Assembly: GCA_000507305.1 (NCBI GenBank) | Contig: DF239859.1 | Coordinates: forward strand, 93,890-157,889 | Direction: 5' to 3' | Source of the DNA: Breviolum minutum Mf 1.05b.01 | Taxonomy: Eukaryota > Sar > Dinophyceae > Suessiales > Symbiodiniaceae | DNA: 64,000 bases | Shown: one piece after another, positions 13,471 through 25,484 of the stretch | How the letters are laid out: every line of letters begins with the position of its first letter | Position numbering within the stretch: position 1 is the first letter of the stretch | Translations under genes and position numbers: made by a program | The notes under the pieces: model-generated | Database searches by the model: none | Told to the model about the DNA's origin: nothing | The model's input: only the letters and a program-made list of their open reading frames with translations

Positions 13471-16400
13471 GAGATGGAGAATGACATCGAGGAGGACAAA
13501 AAGTTTCTTCAGAGACTTGGGCCAAATCTGATGTAAAATGCTGCGGCAGACATGGATACAAAAGGAGATGGGAGATTCACATGCACTGAAAGCAACAGTC
13601 AAGGTACAAAGACAAAACAAAAACCCAGATCACAACATAAGGGTGACTGGAGAGTCCAACCGCATGAAACAGACAGTTTATAGTTTGTACTTCATTGAGG
13701 CGAATATTTGACCGAGTAGATGAGGATGGCAGTGTCTTGGCACAAAAGTGTGATTTTCCAAGCTCATGATTTGGGAAATAGAAAGGTTCTATATCCCTTT
13801 CCGCGTTAGGTAATATTTTTGGTGTGTGATGAATCAACCTTGGAATGACACTGGTTTTGGCCCTTTGGATGCCAGGGTTTATAGGATGTTGTAGGCCGGT
13901 TGTGACCGGCCACACTCTGTTCTCACACTGGTCGCTGCAGGCGGGGAGCTCACACTGGAAGAACTGATAGAAGGAGCGAGAAATGCAACTTTCCTGGAAT
14001 TGGCAAACTTGTTCCAGAACTTTCAAGGATTGCCACTATGTGCTGTTGTGCCCGAATGATTTTCCATGTTTGGAGTTTTGGTAAAGGTTCACTTCCATTT
14101 GGATTCAGATTTGAGGCTTGATGTGTAACAGTTTTCAGTTTGAAACTGTTTAGCTCATGTTCTTTGCCGTGTTTGGTTTGATTCTAAGAATTCCAAGTGA
14201 GATTGGGACGTCGCCTTCAAACATTTTGGCATATCTGGTTTGGTAGAAAGCTGAGGATCCTGAGTTTCAAAGCAGGCTTCGGGTCAGTGATATTCAAAAA
14301 GCTGCTCAAAAAATGAAACACAAAGCTCCCGGACCGGACGGATTTCAAACGGAATTTCTTCTTATGTTACCTCATGATGCCATTCAACAACTTGCTGAGT
14401 TATTTATGGCTTTTGAAAATTCTAAAAAATGGCCGTCTACTATGTTTCATTGGAAATTGGCCTTCTTACCCAAACCTCACAAAGCTACTATCCCCCAGGC
14501 TAGTCAAATGCGACCTATTGCGGTTGGTCAAGTTCTCTATAGAATTTGGTCCCGTATTAGAATTGTTCAGGTTCAGCATCTTTTCACCCATCTTCTGGCC
14601 CCCTTTCAAAGCGGTTCTCAGGGTCCTGGATGTTTGGATTTGTTCATTGGCTCGGATCAAGAATTCCCCCGCGAAAATTTTGGGTTTTGTGCTGCCCTTG
14701 ATTACACCAAATGTTTTGATTCTTTAGCGCTACGACTATGGGCAGGCTTCGGGTTATGGACATTGATGAGGCCTCCGAAACCCGCGCAAATGCCCAAGGA
14801 CAACATTTATAGTGCGAGACCAAAAGTTAGAATGAGCATAATAAGGTTCACTTTGCGGGATAAAGATCATTTCTGTAGATGGCCAAAATGATGATTTTGC
14901 ATATATTTTATGGCTATACCGGCTATACGTGATGAAAACAAACGCTTAGGATGATGATCGTCCATGATCACAGATATCATATGATATCATAAATCTCTTG
15001 AATTACTGTTTTGAAATCACCCCCTAAGTGACACACCAAGAATGTGCAAATATGTTCACACATTTTTCAGTGAACACTTAGAATGTCCAGCACTTAGTTT
15101 CAGGTCTTTTTCATGTGTCGCTTGAACATTTGAGCTTTCTACATGTAAAACCAGCGAGTGAAATACATGTGTGGAAAGTAGCTGCCCTGACAGCACGCAT
15201 GTATTTGAAAAACCACATCGAGCGACATAACTACGTCAGAATTCAGCGGGGAAAAGGATGGAAAAGGATTTTGTGCGGATATAGCATGGTTTTTCTTGGT
15301 AGATGGGTGTCAGTGTATCATCAGTGTGGAAACAATTGTCATTGAAGAATATCTTAAGATGCGTTTTTGGGGTCACGCTTGGACTGTTTTTTGACTTAGA
15401 ATGCGATGTTTGCACTTGCAACGATACAAATCATTCTAATTCTAAGAAAAACTATTTTGGCGTCATTCTATCTGGTCTTTTTCATTAGGTAGCCAAAAAC
15501 GTCATTCCAACTTTTGGTCCGTCACTATAGCAGCTTTGTAAAACACACACCATGTTCATGTTCAAAACATCTTTTCTGCAGTTGGTGTCAGTACTTGCGA
15601 TGTGATTGCGAATTGTTCCATACCTTTGCTCGTGGTGCAGTCTGACCTGCAGCAGCTCTTTCTGATGATCGATGTCAAAGGCGTTTGGGTTTTTGATTGG
15701 CGCGATGTCCTATAAATGTGTTGATCCTGTAGGCCCGGTGTACCTGTATATTTTCATATCAGGACCCATGAATTGCAGGAGTGCCCAAACATCCTTACCT
15801 TTGATCATGCTGGTATATGATTTTGGTGGTTGATTCTGTCAATTTGAGCGGCATCACAAAGTGCAACATGCCTCACCTTCGAAATATTTTCCGGCAGAGA
15901 TTGAACTTTGGTCCAAGTATCAACAGAACGGCCACAAAAGCGCGAGTGCATGCAAGTGCCAACTAGATGCTCAAACTTGAAAACTGTTTACATGTGTCTT
16001 TAAAGATCGAATGTTTAGCAATGCCGGATCGCATTCTTCTGGCTCGGAAGGCACCGGGCAAGTGAGTCCTGAGGAATTCATCCAGCCACTAAGCAGATGG
16101 GTCCATGAGTCCAAGATACATGGCTGCATCATGGCTTGCGACAAACCCTTGAATGCACTCAAAATTGAAAAGGCAAGACGTGGGAAGACAAAAACCAAGT
16201 AGCAAAGACAACAAAAACAACAAAGAGTCAACAAATATTGCGGAAATGGGTCCCATGATACCGTGGAGGATCGATGTAAACTCTTCGATATGCACACAAG
16301 CATCCGTGCAAGAGGTGTTTCTGGTGAATGTGTCATAGTTGTAGCATGCTGCAATGATGAAACTTAGAATGAAGTGGGCTGACACAGAAATATTCACCCC

Positions 16401-16539
16401 GTTTGTCCACTTTCATTGTGCAGCCCGCACCTCCAGTCATCTCCAGCCTTTCGTGTGCACCAAGGACTGCCAACCGCTTCGTCAAGTACAATGTAATGCG
16501 GACGATGCATCAAAATGATGAGCATCCCGACTGGCTGTG
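13471..16539 (+). CDS. EF-hand, channel-like gene (partial exons)
   Basis: Three exons read as the cytoplasmic C-terminal part of a dinoflagellate-type voltage-gated cation channel. Exon 13942 to about 14027 encodes GELTLEELIEGARN, an EF-hand half with its helix. Exon 16006-16114 encodes GSEGTGQVSPEEFIQPLSRW then VHES. Exon 16465-16539 encodes TANRFVKYNVMRTMHQND. Joining 16114 to 16465 rebuilds one Lys codon and gives SRWVHESKTANRFVKYN, a run I recognise from such channels. Position 1 of the second EF loop is Gly instead of Asp, so calcium binding may be weakened. A possible extra exon at 13471-13536 (EMENDIEEDKKFLQRLG) is a short acidic coil. A LINE fragment lies in the middle intron. Pore exons were not found, and the S4 exon at 5.8 kb may or may not belong here. 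Confidence 0.55.
14247..14785 (+). mobile_element. Truncated LINE-type reverse transcriptase
   Basis: The frame is open from 14247. It carries DIQKAAQKMKHKAPGPDGF, the KAPGPDG motif (14322-14342) of the RT finger region, then MRPIAVGQVLYRIWSR, and the catalytic motif A as LDYTKCFDS (14697-14720), where the first Asp is one of the metal-binding residues. After LALRLWAGFGL (about 14755) the similarity stops. The YADD motif, thumb and endonuclease are missing, so this is a 5'- and 3'-truncated, dead copy of a non-LTR retrotransposon. The frame runs on to 14891 without meaning. It lies inside the EF-hand gene region, probably in an intron. Its first residues, EDPEFQSRLRVSDI, also resemble the channel's own EF-hand region. 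Confidence 0.85.
14892..16005. other. Intron-like sequence of the EF-hand gene
   Basis: No exon is supported here. A small palindromic patch around 14979-14997 (gatatcatatgatatcat) is the only structure noticed. Confidence 0.4.
16115..16464 (+). other. Intron with GA 5' splice site (GA...AG)
   Basis: The protein on both sides (WVHES-K-TANRFVKYN) fixes the junction at tccaa|gataca ... caccaag|gactgc. The intron is 350 bases long, begins with GA and ends with AG, and the next exon starts with G. No GT or GC donor near 16114 keeps the frame. Dinoflagellate nuclear introns are known to use GC and GA donors, so this supports the taxonomic call. Confidence 0.65.
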
Positions 16540-19044
16540 TTGAAAAGATCAAATGAGTGACATGAATTAGCATGATCTATATTTAAGAGAATGGAAAATA
16601 ATTCGGACTTACAGAGCTACAGTTCTATTTGCCAATATTTTTTCTTTACTCCCAGATTGGTTGGTCCTCTGAGTTTTCAGTTGAAGTTTCCAGCTTTGTT
16701 CCGGTTGTTTTCTTGCAAGCTTGGGTTGTTTGCTTCCGTTGGGGGCCGGGCGTAGACGGGTGTCATGTTGCAAGGTTAAGGGCCCTCACCAGCGCAAAAT
16801 TTGCAACTTGGCGAGATGTGTTGCGATGTGTCGAACAAACTTGGAGTCAAATCTTTGCCTAGGATTTGCTCAGTGCCCAGCTACAGCGGCCTCCCAGACT
16901 GTTTGATAAAGATTGCCAAAGGTGGAAACTGAAGCGAAGCATCGGCGCAAAATGAAACTTGAAACTTCTGAAAAGATAAAACAGCACAACATGAAGGGGC
17001 AATTCATTCCTCACTCTTTGTCTTGCTACCTGTATTTTCTCGGAACCCTTTATCCTTTTTCAAGATCCTTAAGGAGTCCATAGAGTCCATGTTTGAGTCT
17101 TTATCTTTCAATCTTTCCTTTCATCTTGACTCCTTGGGTTTCATTAGTTTCATTGGTATTTCCCATTTTTCTCGGCTTTTTTCTTGTTTGTTCAGCCGGT
17201 CTCATGCCAGGATTGCAAGCAGTTTGGGCATCCCCGTAGAGACTGCGCCCGATCCGAGGCTCTGCACCTTCATCCAGGTGTAATGTATGGATGACTGGAT
17301 GATTATGAATTATATTAAATTATATTGAAGTACTGTTTGTGAAAATAAGTGATAATAATTATACATGTTTTACAATTCTTTACAATTCTTTACGTACCCT
17401 GTGGCACATCTTGAAGATTTGGGATCAACAGTGAGAAGATGGTGATTGAATGTGCAGAGATATTTCCTGCCTGCAGTGCTAAGATGGAGGAAAGAACTCA
17501 CGCCTGCTCTCAAACAGGCGAGCTTCAACTAAGAAGTTAAAGCGCACTGCGACCACGTCAGTTGAAGTGGACGAGGCGGCACCATGATGCCATGCACATT
17601 GGACATTTGTCCCCCACCGTTCTCTGATTCCAGGAGCACAAACAAGAGAAACAAAAAGGAAAAAGCGAAAGCAGCTTTGCAGCATTGTGGCACATGTAGG
17701 GCCAATGTGGGACAAAGAGTGAGACCTGCAGTTCCGTACAAGGTTTTGATAGAAGGACTAGAAAGGAGAACGGGGAATTCAATCGGAGTGACTGAGATCC
17801 TGTGAGACCCTGTGAGATGTGAGGTGTAGGTTGCCTATCTTCTGAAGTCATGACCTCAGCCCGGAGCTACCATAGTGTCATTGGTTTTTAGGACGTAAGA
17901 CTTCAAGAAGTGCAAATTTGTTGAGATTCGTTGATAATGAATTTGCGCATGTTTGTCATATTTTGTCATGGCAGCTTTTCACAGATTTTGAGCTGCGAAG
18001 CTGGTTCGGGCAGAAAGCTAGAGTAAATTTTGTGATAGTTTGTGAGTGTGAGGTTTGTCGAAAAAATCTGAAAGATCCAGGTCCTAAGGGCCCATACTCT
18101 CAAAAATGGTACATTACATGGATCACATATTTTGTAGGAATCATTTATGTTTTGGAAGATGTTGTGCTCCCGCACGTGGTAGTTTCTTGGGACAGCTTTT
18201 CTTACTTGTGTGCTCCCGCCTCCTGCTAGTTTTGCATCTTGTGCAGGTTTTTTTTAAAGCTTTTGTGCCTTCCGTTGATGGCCATCTTTCCAGAAAAGGG
18301 AAAACTATAAAAACTATAAGTGAAAATAGATAAAGAAAGGAGATGAGGTCAAAGTGCACCAGGTTTCGTGGAGTCAGCCATGGCAGAAACCTTCAAGAGG
18401 AGCAAGGACAAGTAACTCCTCTAGTGAAACTTCAATGCTCCACTGCTTCAATGCTGGCAAAATAGGGTTTGCCAAAACACGTTGCTTCCTAGGCGGAGAC
18501 CTGGTGAGCTTTGGGAATTAAAGTCGGCCAGTTTTTCGTGGTATGTAGCTTAAGATATCTAAAATAGTATGTATAGCATATGCCACAGAATACCAGGAGA
18601 GAAGAAAGAATTGTACTACCCAGGCATTTCTCACCAAGCACTCAACAAACTGCAGCACGATGATTCTGAAGCTTACCACTCCCGGCATTCCACCTGCATC
18701 ATACTGACGTGTGACCATCTTGATGTTGTGTGGCCTGCCGCACAGGTGGTATGGGAAAGGAAAACCACGACTTTGAGTCAAAGCCAGAGCATGTCTAGTA
18801 TAAGCAGCTTCTCCCGAGAGATCAACGAGATAAAAACTATTGCGAAGCGCCTTTCCCTTATGGAGGCCAGTGCCCCAAATCGAAACCTGTCTTCCAACGA
18901 AAGCTGGAAGTTTCCGGCTGAAGCTGTAGTTGTCTCATTCTTTGGTGTGGTACTGGCCCAAAGATTTGTCCAATTCATGGCGAAGATCCCTTATACTTTT
19001 ATAATGGTATAATGGGTCGAAATTGGAGTCCCAGGCATGAATAG
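16540..19044. other. No supportable gene
   Basis: Several medium-length frames occur, for example + 17584-17805 and + 18569-19012. They show no family motif and no paired splice sites. A T-rich tract lies at 17030-17200. Confidence 0.4.
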
Positions 19045-19100
<56 letters not shown>

Positions 19101-19116
19101 GCATCATCATCATCAG

Positions 19117-19167
<51 letters not shown>

Positions 19168-19275
19168 ACATAGCATCCTCATCAGCCACAACAACATCAT
19201 CGTGATTATCATTGTGATGATGATGATCATCATCATCATCAACAACAACATCAACATCAACATCAACATTAACAT
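19045..19275. repeat. (ATC)n microsatellite, long, with degenerate flank
   Basis: Nearly pure CAT/ATC repeats from 19045 to 19168, broken only by two AGC interruptions, then a degenerate ATC/AAC mixture to about 19275. The poly-Ile, poly-Met and poly-Asp frames across it are artefacts of the repeat. Confidence 0.95.
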
Positions 19276-20185
19276 CAGCACCCTCACATGTCGTTGCCGT
19301 TGTTGTTTCCCTGTCACCGTGGCTAACCCGCCCTTCTTCGATTGAACCGCAGGCGCAGCAGCGACTCATCCTGGATAACTTGAGCACTGCTCCTCCCCCT
19401 GAGGTGCTCGCGTGGTGATCCACTGGGATCACACAAGACATAAAGATGGATTCAATGAAAGAAGACCAACCAAGTTCACATTCAGTAGTTAGTATCAGAT
19501 TCAGTATCAGATATCATATCATTGTCAATCATATCAATCAGTCAGTATGGGTGATCCACAATTTGGTTATCCTTCTCTTAGATCTTTGTAGTCAATTTCA
19601 ATGTCGAAGTGGGATCATTTGGCAGGCCAACCGCTTTCAATTTCAAGGGCTTCAGATGCCTTGGGACTCCATGCAACTGGGCTTCAATCCTGATCTTTCT
19701 CAATCTCTCAGCAGCTTGGCCAGCAAGAGATGACACGGACATTTTCGGTGGACAAAAGAAGTGGTTAACAAAATTATGAGAGAGAGATCTATATACCTAT
19801 GAATTTGAAGCGGAATTTATTGAATACTGCTTGCTTATGGTTCTGAAACTGCAGGATGGATCAAGATGCTTGCAGGTCATACCTTGAATGTTGTAATGTT
19901 GTAATTTGCAAGCGTGTGCCTTTGAAAACTTTGCATCTGATTCTCCCATGCAATTCTTGTCATTATGACACTCTAGGTTTTTGCTGAGAGCATTCACGGT
20001 TCGTGTTGATTATTGACATGGGCCTTTCGGTTTGAAATTGCCGAGGCAGCGTTTCCGGCAGGAGTGTTGGGGCACCCCAGCGATGCAATTTTCACGTTTG
20101 AACATCGCTGCAACCCCTACCTTTGCCAGTGCCGCACTTGTGCGGCCTTTTGTGCGACCGCTTACACGTTAGGCTCCGACTCACT
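19276..20185. other. No supportable gene
   Basis: No motif-bearing frame. I see nothing that explains this stretch. Confidence 0.45.
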
Positions 20186-20237
20186 TTAGGCCCTAAACTC
20201 CTAAACCCTAAAGCCCTAAAACCCTAAACCCTAAAGG
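20186..20237 (-). repeat. Interstitial telomere-type repeats (TTTAGGG)
   Basis: Five exact CCCTAAA units (20191, 20206, 20214, 20222, 20229) and one TCCTAAA lie within 52 bases, preceded by TTTAGG. Read on the - strand this is TTTAGGG, the plant and dinoflagellate telomere repeat. Single-base spacers show it is not a fresh telomere end. Confidence 0.9.
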
Positions 20238-20293
20238 AAAGTTAGATTTAATCGGCTGCGTTCTAGCAACCTGGTTTTGTTTCGTGGGCGAAC

Positions 20294-20432
20294 ATGGGGG
20301 TTGGCGCTATGTTTGAATCTCAAAAAGGTCGAGCTGGCACCCCCAAACAGCTTCTGCAGTCGTATCTTTCAGCTTTTGAGTTGCCCAGGGGGGCGTTCCC
20401 GGAGGCAACGGCTTGGGGTGCTGCGTTTCGCG
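20294..20432 (+). CDS. Candidate first exon, unknown protein
   Basis: From ATG at 20294 the frame encodes MGVGAMFESQKGRAGTPKQL and continues through AFELPRGAFPEATAWGAAFR to a canonical GTAAGA donor at 20433. The composition is protein-like and the start follows shortly after the telomere-type repeats. Later exons may lie at 20470-20595 (IFLHGLVDRKISKAMGSL) and 20596-20693 (QPHDQDRRRGVLWQKVIGW, then stop TAA). The phases between them could not be settled. No family recognised. Confidence 0.35.
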
Positions 20433-20693
20433 GTAAGATTCCGAAGATAAGTTTTGATGTTTGTCTCTGTTCAACTGGAGTGTACTCATGCGACTGTTGA
20501 AGTGCAAGATGGTGCAAGAGGATATCTTTCTCCATGGGTTGGTTGACAGAAAGATTTCCAAAGCCATGGGATCTCTTTGCGCTCGGCTGACTTGCAGGTG
20601 CAGCCGCACGACCAGGATCGGAGGCGCGGTGTGTTGTGGCAGAAAGTGATAGGCTGGCATTCCAGGAAAATTGCCTATAAGGCTAAGGATGTG

Positions 20694-22678
20694 TAAAAAC
20701 TGGCAGAAAATGGCAAGACGTGCTCAAAGTATTGTGATTGCAGTGAATCGAAATTATTGTAAGGTGGTTTGGGCGCATTCAGAGTATCGAAAAGCCACAG
20801 TCCACTTGACTTGAATTATTTTTGGTTGACCTTGGCAACCTCGGCAAAGGTATCCAGAGCAACTCCCACAAGGAGCAGTTCCAACAAGGTGTCACGCAAT
20901 GGGAGTCGAAATGGGTGTTGGGACATTGGGACGTGCTGGGTTTGAGTCAGAGTACTGCAGCAAAACCCACAGACATCACTTGACTTTCATAGAAAAGTAA
21001 TGGAAAGTATCAACAATGACATAATTTCATTGTCATTCTATTATTCAATATTTTTTTATTATTCAATATAATTTCGGACTCTTTCCAGGACTCAGGGCAA
21101 CCATCTATTTGTTTGATCCCGATTTTTGTTTGCCCAACACTGCAACAGCCGCAACAATGCAATCTTTCCAAGAGAAATGTGTTTATGGGCTGTTTAGATA
21201 TATTTAGATCTGAATCAATTCCCATGAGTTTTGTAGAAAATAAACCAGCTTGACAGAAACCCCGAAACATTCGCAATGTTGCCTTGCGGCTGAACAACCC
21301 GATTTTTCTTATGCCTTGATTGCGGTCAGTGATACGTAGAAATACTAAGAGACAGCAAGGAGCAATTGGTAATGCCCGACAGAGCTGGAGGGAGAAAGAT
21401 ACTGCCATCCAGGACAAACCATCGCAGGAGCTACCGTCACCAGAGGTTCTTGCGAGGCTATCCAAACAGGCGATCAGGGACTGTTTGTTTGGCTGTTCCG
21501 GATGGCTCATTGTTCAGATATGCTTGGATGGTTTTGGATGTTCTGCTTTTCCAAAAATGACCCTTTGTGCTTTTTCATGTTCATGTTCATCGAATTCGAG
21601 CGCCACCATTGGGGCCTCATCCACTGATGATCCCACTGATGAGAAAACAACCACGACTATGCTTGGACACAAGCACTAGGTTGAAGATATGTATAAAGTG
21701 TGACGTTCCTGCAATTGCGGCTGGATGAGGTCTCTTTGGGCTTGATAACCCTAGTCTTGTAGACTGTAGATTCTATATGCCATACAGTAATAGAATCTAT
21801 TCGTGTAGATGTTACATATTTGTAGTCTGTTGGGTTTTCAGGGGTTTGTACCTTTGGACTGACTTGGGCCGCTGCACCTCCTTGCCAGAACCTTGGGCTA
21901 CTTGAAGAGCAGTACCGCGAAAGCGGGGTCGAAGGACAGCTGCTTTACGACGCTTCACTGCTTCACTGGCTCTGAGCGACTTTTTTCCATTTTTTTCATC
22001 ACAATCTTAGATTTTTAATCTCATGATCCCACAAATGGTCCATGATAGTCCCAAATGGGATTGCAATGGATAATGGATAAGTTGTGCAACCACTGAACGA
22101 TGTTGTGCCAACTCTGAGTGCCGTCAGCGTCACACGCTACCGAAGTCATGTCTCCTTCCCAGCTGCAACGGCAGACCGTTTGGCCATCACTGGACATCAC
22201 ATCGACGCGGCGCTAGTGGGTGCGATGCAGGTAGGTTCCAAATGGCCACTGGCACGGCATGAATTCCAGTGACTATGTGAATATAATTGATTTATATGAT
22301 TAGATGATATTCACAAAGCCAATGATCGTGAATGCCTTGAAAAAATTGCAATGGACATGGGGAAAGCCCACTGCAGCATTTTTGCAATTGATTTTGTGGC
22401 ATTTGGTAATGCTGACAAACTGTTGGTCCGCCAGGTGGTCGAAGACCTTCTTCAGAATGCTGCCAGTCAGGCATGTGTGAAAGCAGAAGCTGCACTGCGT
22501 TGGCGCCTGGAGAGCTTCTTCAGCGAAGGCGGTGGATGGATAACGATGGATAGTGATGGATATAACGGATTGCTGATCGGATTTGAGATTCGAGATTCGA
22601 CTCCGGTGACTCAGAGTGATGGACCGTGGAAGAGACAGATGTAGTAAAGATTTGTGATTTGATGTAATTTGCATATAC
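20694..22678. other. No firm gene; two weak exon candidates
   Basis: A + frame at 21340-21560 (SWREKDTAIQDKPSQELPS, then EVLARLSKQAIRDCLFG) and another at 22304-22530 (LLVRQVVEDLLQNAASQ) look protein-like. Competing frames overlap each of them and the splice signals are poor. Neither is recognised. Confidence 0.3.
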
Positions 22679-23492
22679 CTCGCCTTCAACTGTATTTGCT
22701 GATCCAAATGCAGCCCAGTCGAACCATTTGAGATCACGGCTCTGAAAGAGAACCACAGGACAAAATATAACAAACATAGTGAACAAAATGTAGATAAAAA
22801 CATTGGCAGTACGAATTAGATTGAGGGGCAGTTTCGAAAAATAGAAATAACAAGTCTTGAGCGACGTTTCCAGATGCGTGGTGTTTGCAGGAGCGTTATC
22901 TTCAGAGCCACCGCAGGCCCGCCTTTGTGGAACAATGGGCATGGTTTTTTCTCTATTGCCGTACTATTTGCACTTGGATTTTGAATCGGAGCTGATACAA
23001 TTGATGCAAATTGTTAAAATGCAGCATCTCGCAGATTTAAGTTCCTGACCTCTGCAGCCACTACCGTCCAGGATGCCCTTGCAGTGAATGCCCAGGTTCC
23101 AGGCGGCTTTCCGAACCAAGCAGGACATGATGACGTGCCGAACAGGAAGTCAAACGAATTTTCCAGATCAGCAACGTTAAGGTATTTTCGTTTAGCAATC
23201 TCACTTATGTAAAATATGTAATACGAGTCATATGTGTTACTTCGTGACGACCATCCCCCACAAATGATTGACAGATTTGGCACCTTAGATGGGACTGAAA
23301 CATTGCTCATACTCGGATCTGGGGTTTGCTTCATAAATCATAAGTCTTACAACGGGAAACGCTTCGTCAATTTGCGAGGCTCAAAGCTGGCGAAGCCGGG
23401 AGAGGTCAAAGAGATCAAAGAGGCGAAAGAGGCTACCGCACATGCACCGACCACCGACTGCCAGATGATGACTTTGTTCACATAGGCATTCT
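22679..23492 (-). CDS. Candidate membrane protein (partial, - strand)
   Basis: Exon 23492-23351 (reading leftwards) starts after a ctccccag acceptor, encodes NAYVNKVIIWQSVVGACAVA with a hydrophobic helix, then SFEPRKLTKRF, and ends at a GTAAGA donor. Exon about 22855-22679 encodes LIRTANVFIYILFTMFVIF, then LKWFDWAAFGSANTVEGE, and ends at a GTATAT donor. A middle piece near 23160-23050 (PAWFGKPPGTWAFTARAS) ends at GTCAGG. Two strong hydrophobic helices with charged flanks suggest a multi-pass membrane protein. No family recognised. Only two places in the window show plausible coding on the - strand, so the call is cautious. Confidence 0.35.
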
Positions 23493-25363
23493 CTGGGGAG
23501 ACATGGCATTCCAAACCCGTTTCTGAAAACATGAGCGAGGGGTGTTGTGTTGCTTTATTCCAGTCTGCCACTGCTACCCGGGAGGCGTTTCCCAAAGCTC
23601 GCGTGCAACGAGTTCAAGCACAAGTGCGTAGTGGGGACACCTGACGCAGGGAATTCGGGATGCAGTTGAAGCATTTGAAGCTTTGGACACCGAGACCGTG
23701 GTGAGCAGAGATTTTGCACAATGATGAATGATGTTCTGAATTCAAATCGCAATTCCAAGGTCTAGGTGAGGAAGAATCCCCAGGGGCTGAGGCTGCTACA
23801 GAAGCGCAGCTTTTGCACCGTCATGACGTGTTTCCCTCACCTTCGCCAAGCCAAGTCAGCATGGCCGGTCGGGTCAGAAAAGAGTGATATGGGTTGTCCT
23901 GTCGGATGGCATGGTTTGTCTTTAGACTTGAAGACTTGCCTCAAGAACAATCGTGTCCTCAATAATATAATATGATATATCTTTACCAAAATCTGTAACA
24001 GATTGGCCTTTGGAAGATTTTGGAAGTTGCATCAAACTACGAGGAGTCTCCGTGCGGGATGTGTCAGCCAGCAAAGTTGGCTTTTCAAATTGCCTGCACA
24101 GTGAGAAGATCATTTTCCTCACCACAATTCAGCACAGGCACTTCAGAGTCTTGTGAAGGGATGTAAGAATGTAGCTGCACATTTTCTCACATTTCTCGAT
24201 GACAGTTTTCATCAGTCTAATCCTAGTCTCTTCACTATAGCATATGTAAGATGCCCATATCACACTATGCCACCATGAAACTCTTGATATTCTTTCATTA
24301 CCTTTGATTTTTATTCTTCTTGATTATTCTTCATTTCGTTTCAGTTGAAAACCATGCGTTTCATTGAAGTATTTTGCAGTCCGATTTGGCATTTTTTGGA
24401 CTCTGAAGCTGCCCAAAGACAGTCCATGTGACGTGCTTCAAAGTTTGTGTTTCCCTCGGCTGAAAAGGAGCGAAAGCGATTCAGTTGGCTCGGTCTTTCG
24501 TCCAAGGTCCAATGATACCACAGAAACTGAGATCGTGCGAAGGGCGTTGAAAGTTTGTTTCAGTCAACAGATGCTCGTGTGCATCCTCCGGCTCCAGCGT
24601 CAATCTTACAGCATTGCATGTTGTTGGCTTAATCAATTGACACTTGGAAAAGCTCGGAACCAAAAAAAGCTGAAGAAATACCTCATCAATCTATTCTCAC
24701 CCCTCAGCACATGATGCTCCCGCAGAATCAGAAAGCAGGGCCACAATATAATGTAGTTTTTAGAGTCGCGGTTGCTTGGCTGCGGGAGCCATTGGAGGCT
24801 TCAAAAGGAGCATAGAAACTGGAAATTGCTGGCATGCAAATATGTTCATACACTTCCCATAGTCCCACACTCATTTCCCCTACGAAATGCCATCAGCTAC
24901 TCATCCATTCCGCGGTACAGCTCGTGTGTCAATGTGATGCTTTTGGAAGTTTATCATTTTCTAGTCTACTTATTGACTATAGCCATAGATGCCATAGCAA
25001 TTTTCAATTGCTGGGCTATGATTTTGTAGAGGCGTTTGTCCACCGTTGTCCTTCCTACATGGCCTGATTTCTTGGAAATCTGACAGGTTGGGTGGTCTGA
25101 TTTCGTGGGGTGGACTCATGATTTGTATCTTGTAGAGCCCCACATAATGTGCCCCCAACTTCAACCAGGTAGTTAGAGGGGGCTCATTTGTCTATTTTGT
25201 ATATCTAGTATTACCTGCTTTAGTTTGCGCAGCTCTGTGTACATGTCCATAGCTTAGGTGCATGAATTTCGGTAACCAAAATTATGGAGCAGAGGATTCC
25301 AAAGAATACTGATTCACCGATTCACCTCATATCTGCTTCATTTCATCCGTTTCATCGTTGCAG
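23493..25363. other. No supportable gene
   Basis: Frames on both strands without motifs. A Lys/Glu-rich patch near 23395-23440 comes from a short gaggtcaaagaga-type repeat. Confidence 0.4.
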
Positions 25364-25484
25364 CTTGGACATCGTTTGAGCTCGCAGGCCTTGGGCATTT
25401 GGCTCCTGAGTATCATGAGACTGTCTTCATCAAGTTTTATCCAATACTCAGAACAGCAGCAGACAGGCGCTTTCAAAGAATGCT
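25364..25484 (+). CDS. Exon of an unrecognised protein
   Basis: A 121-base exon has a strong acceptor (pyrimidine tract ending at 25363) and a GTAAGC donor at 25485. It encodes WTSFELAGLGHLAPEYHETV, then a helical stretch FYPILRTAADRRFQRM. The pattern of short amphipathic helices is reminiscent of the helical repeats that precede RAP domains in alveolate organelle RNA-binding proteins, but this is a loose resemblance. A following exon may lie near 25565-25700. Confidence 0.4.

Noticed and set aside
18935..19441. Poly-Asp, poly-Met and poly-Ile frames on both strands
   Set aside because: They come directly from the ATC microsatellite.
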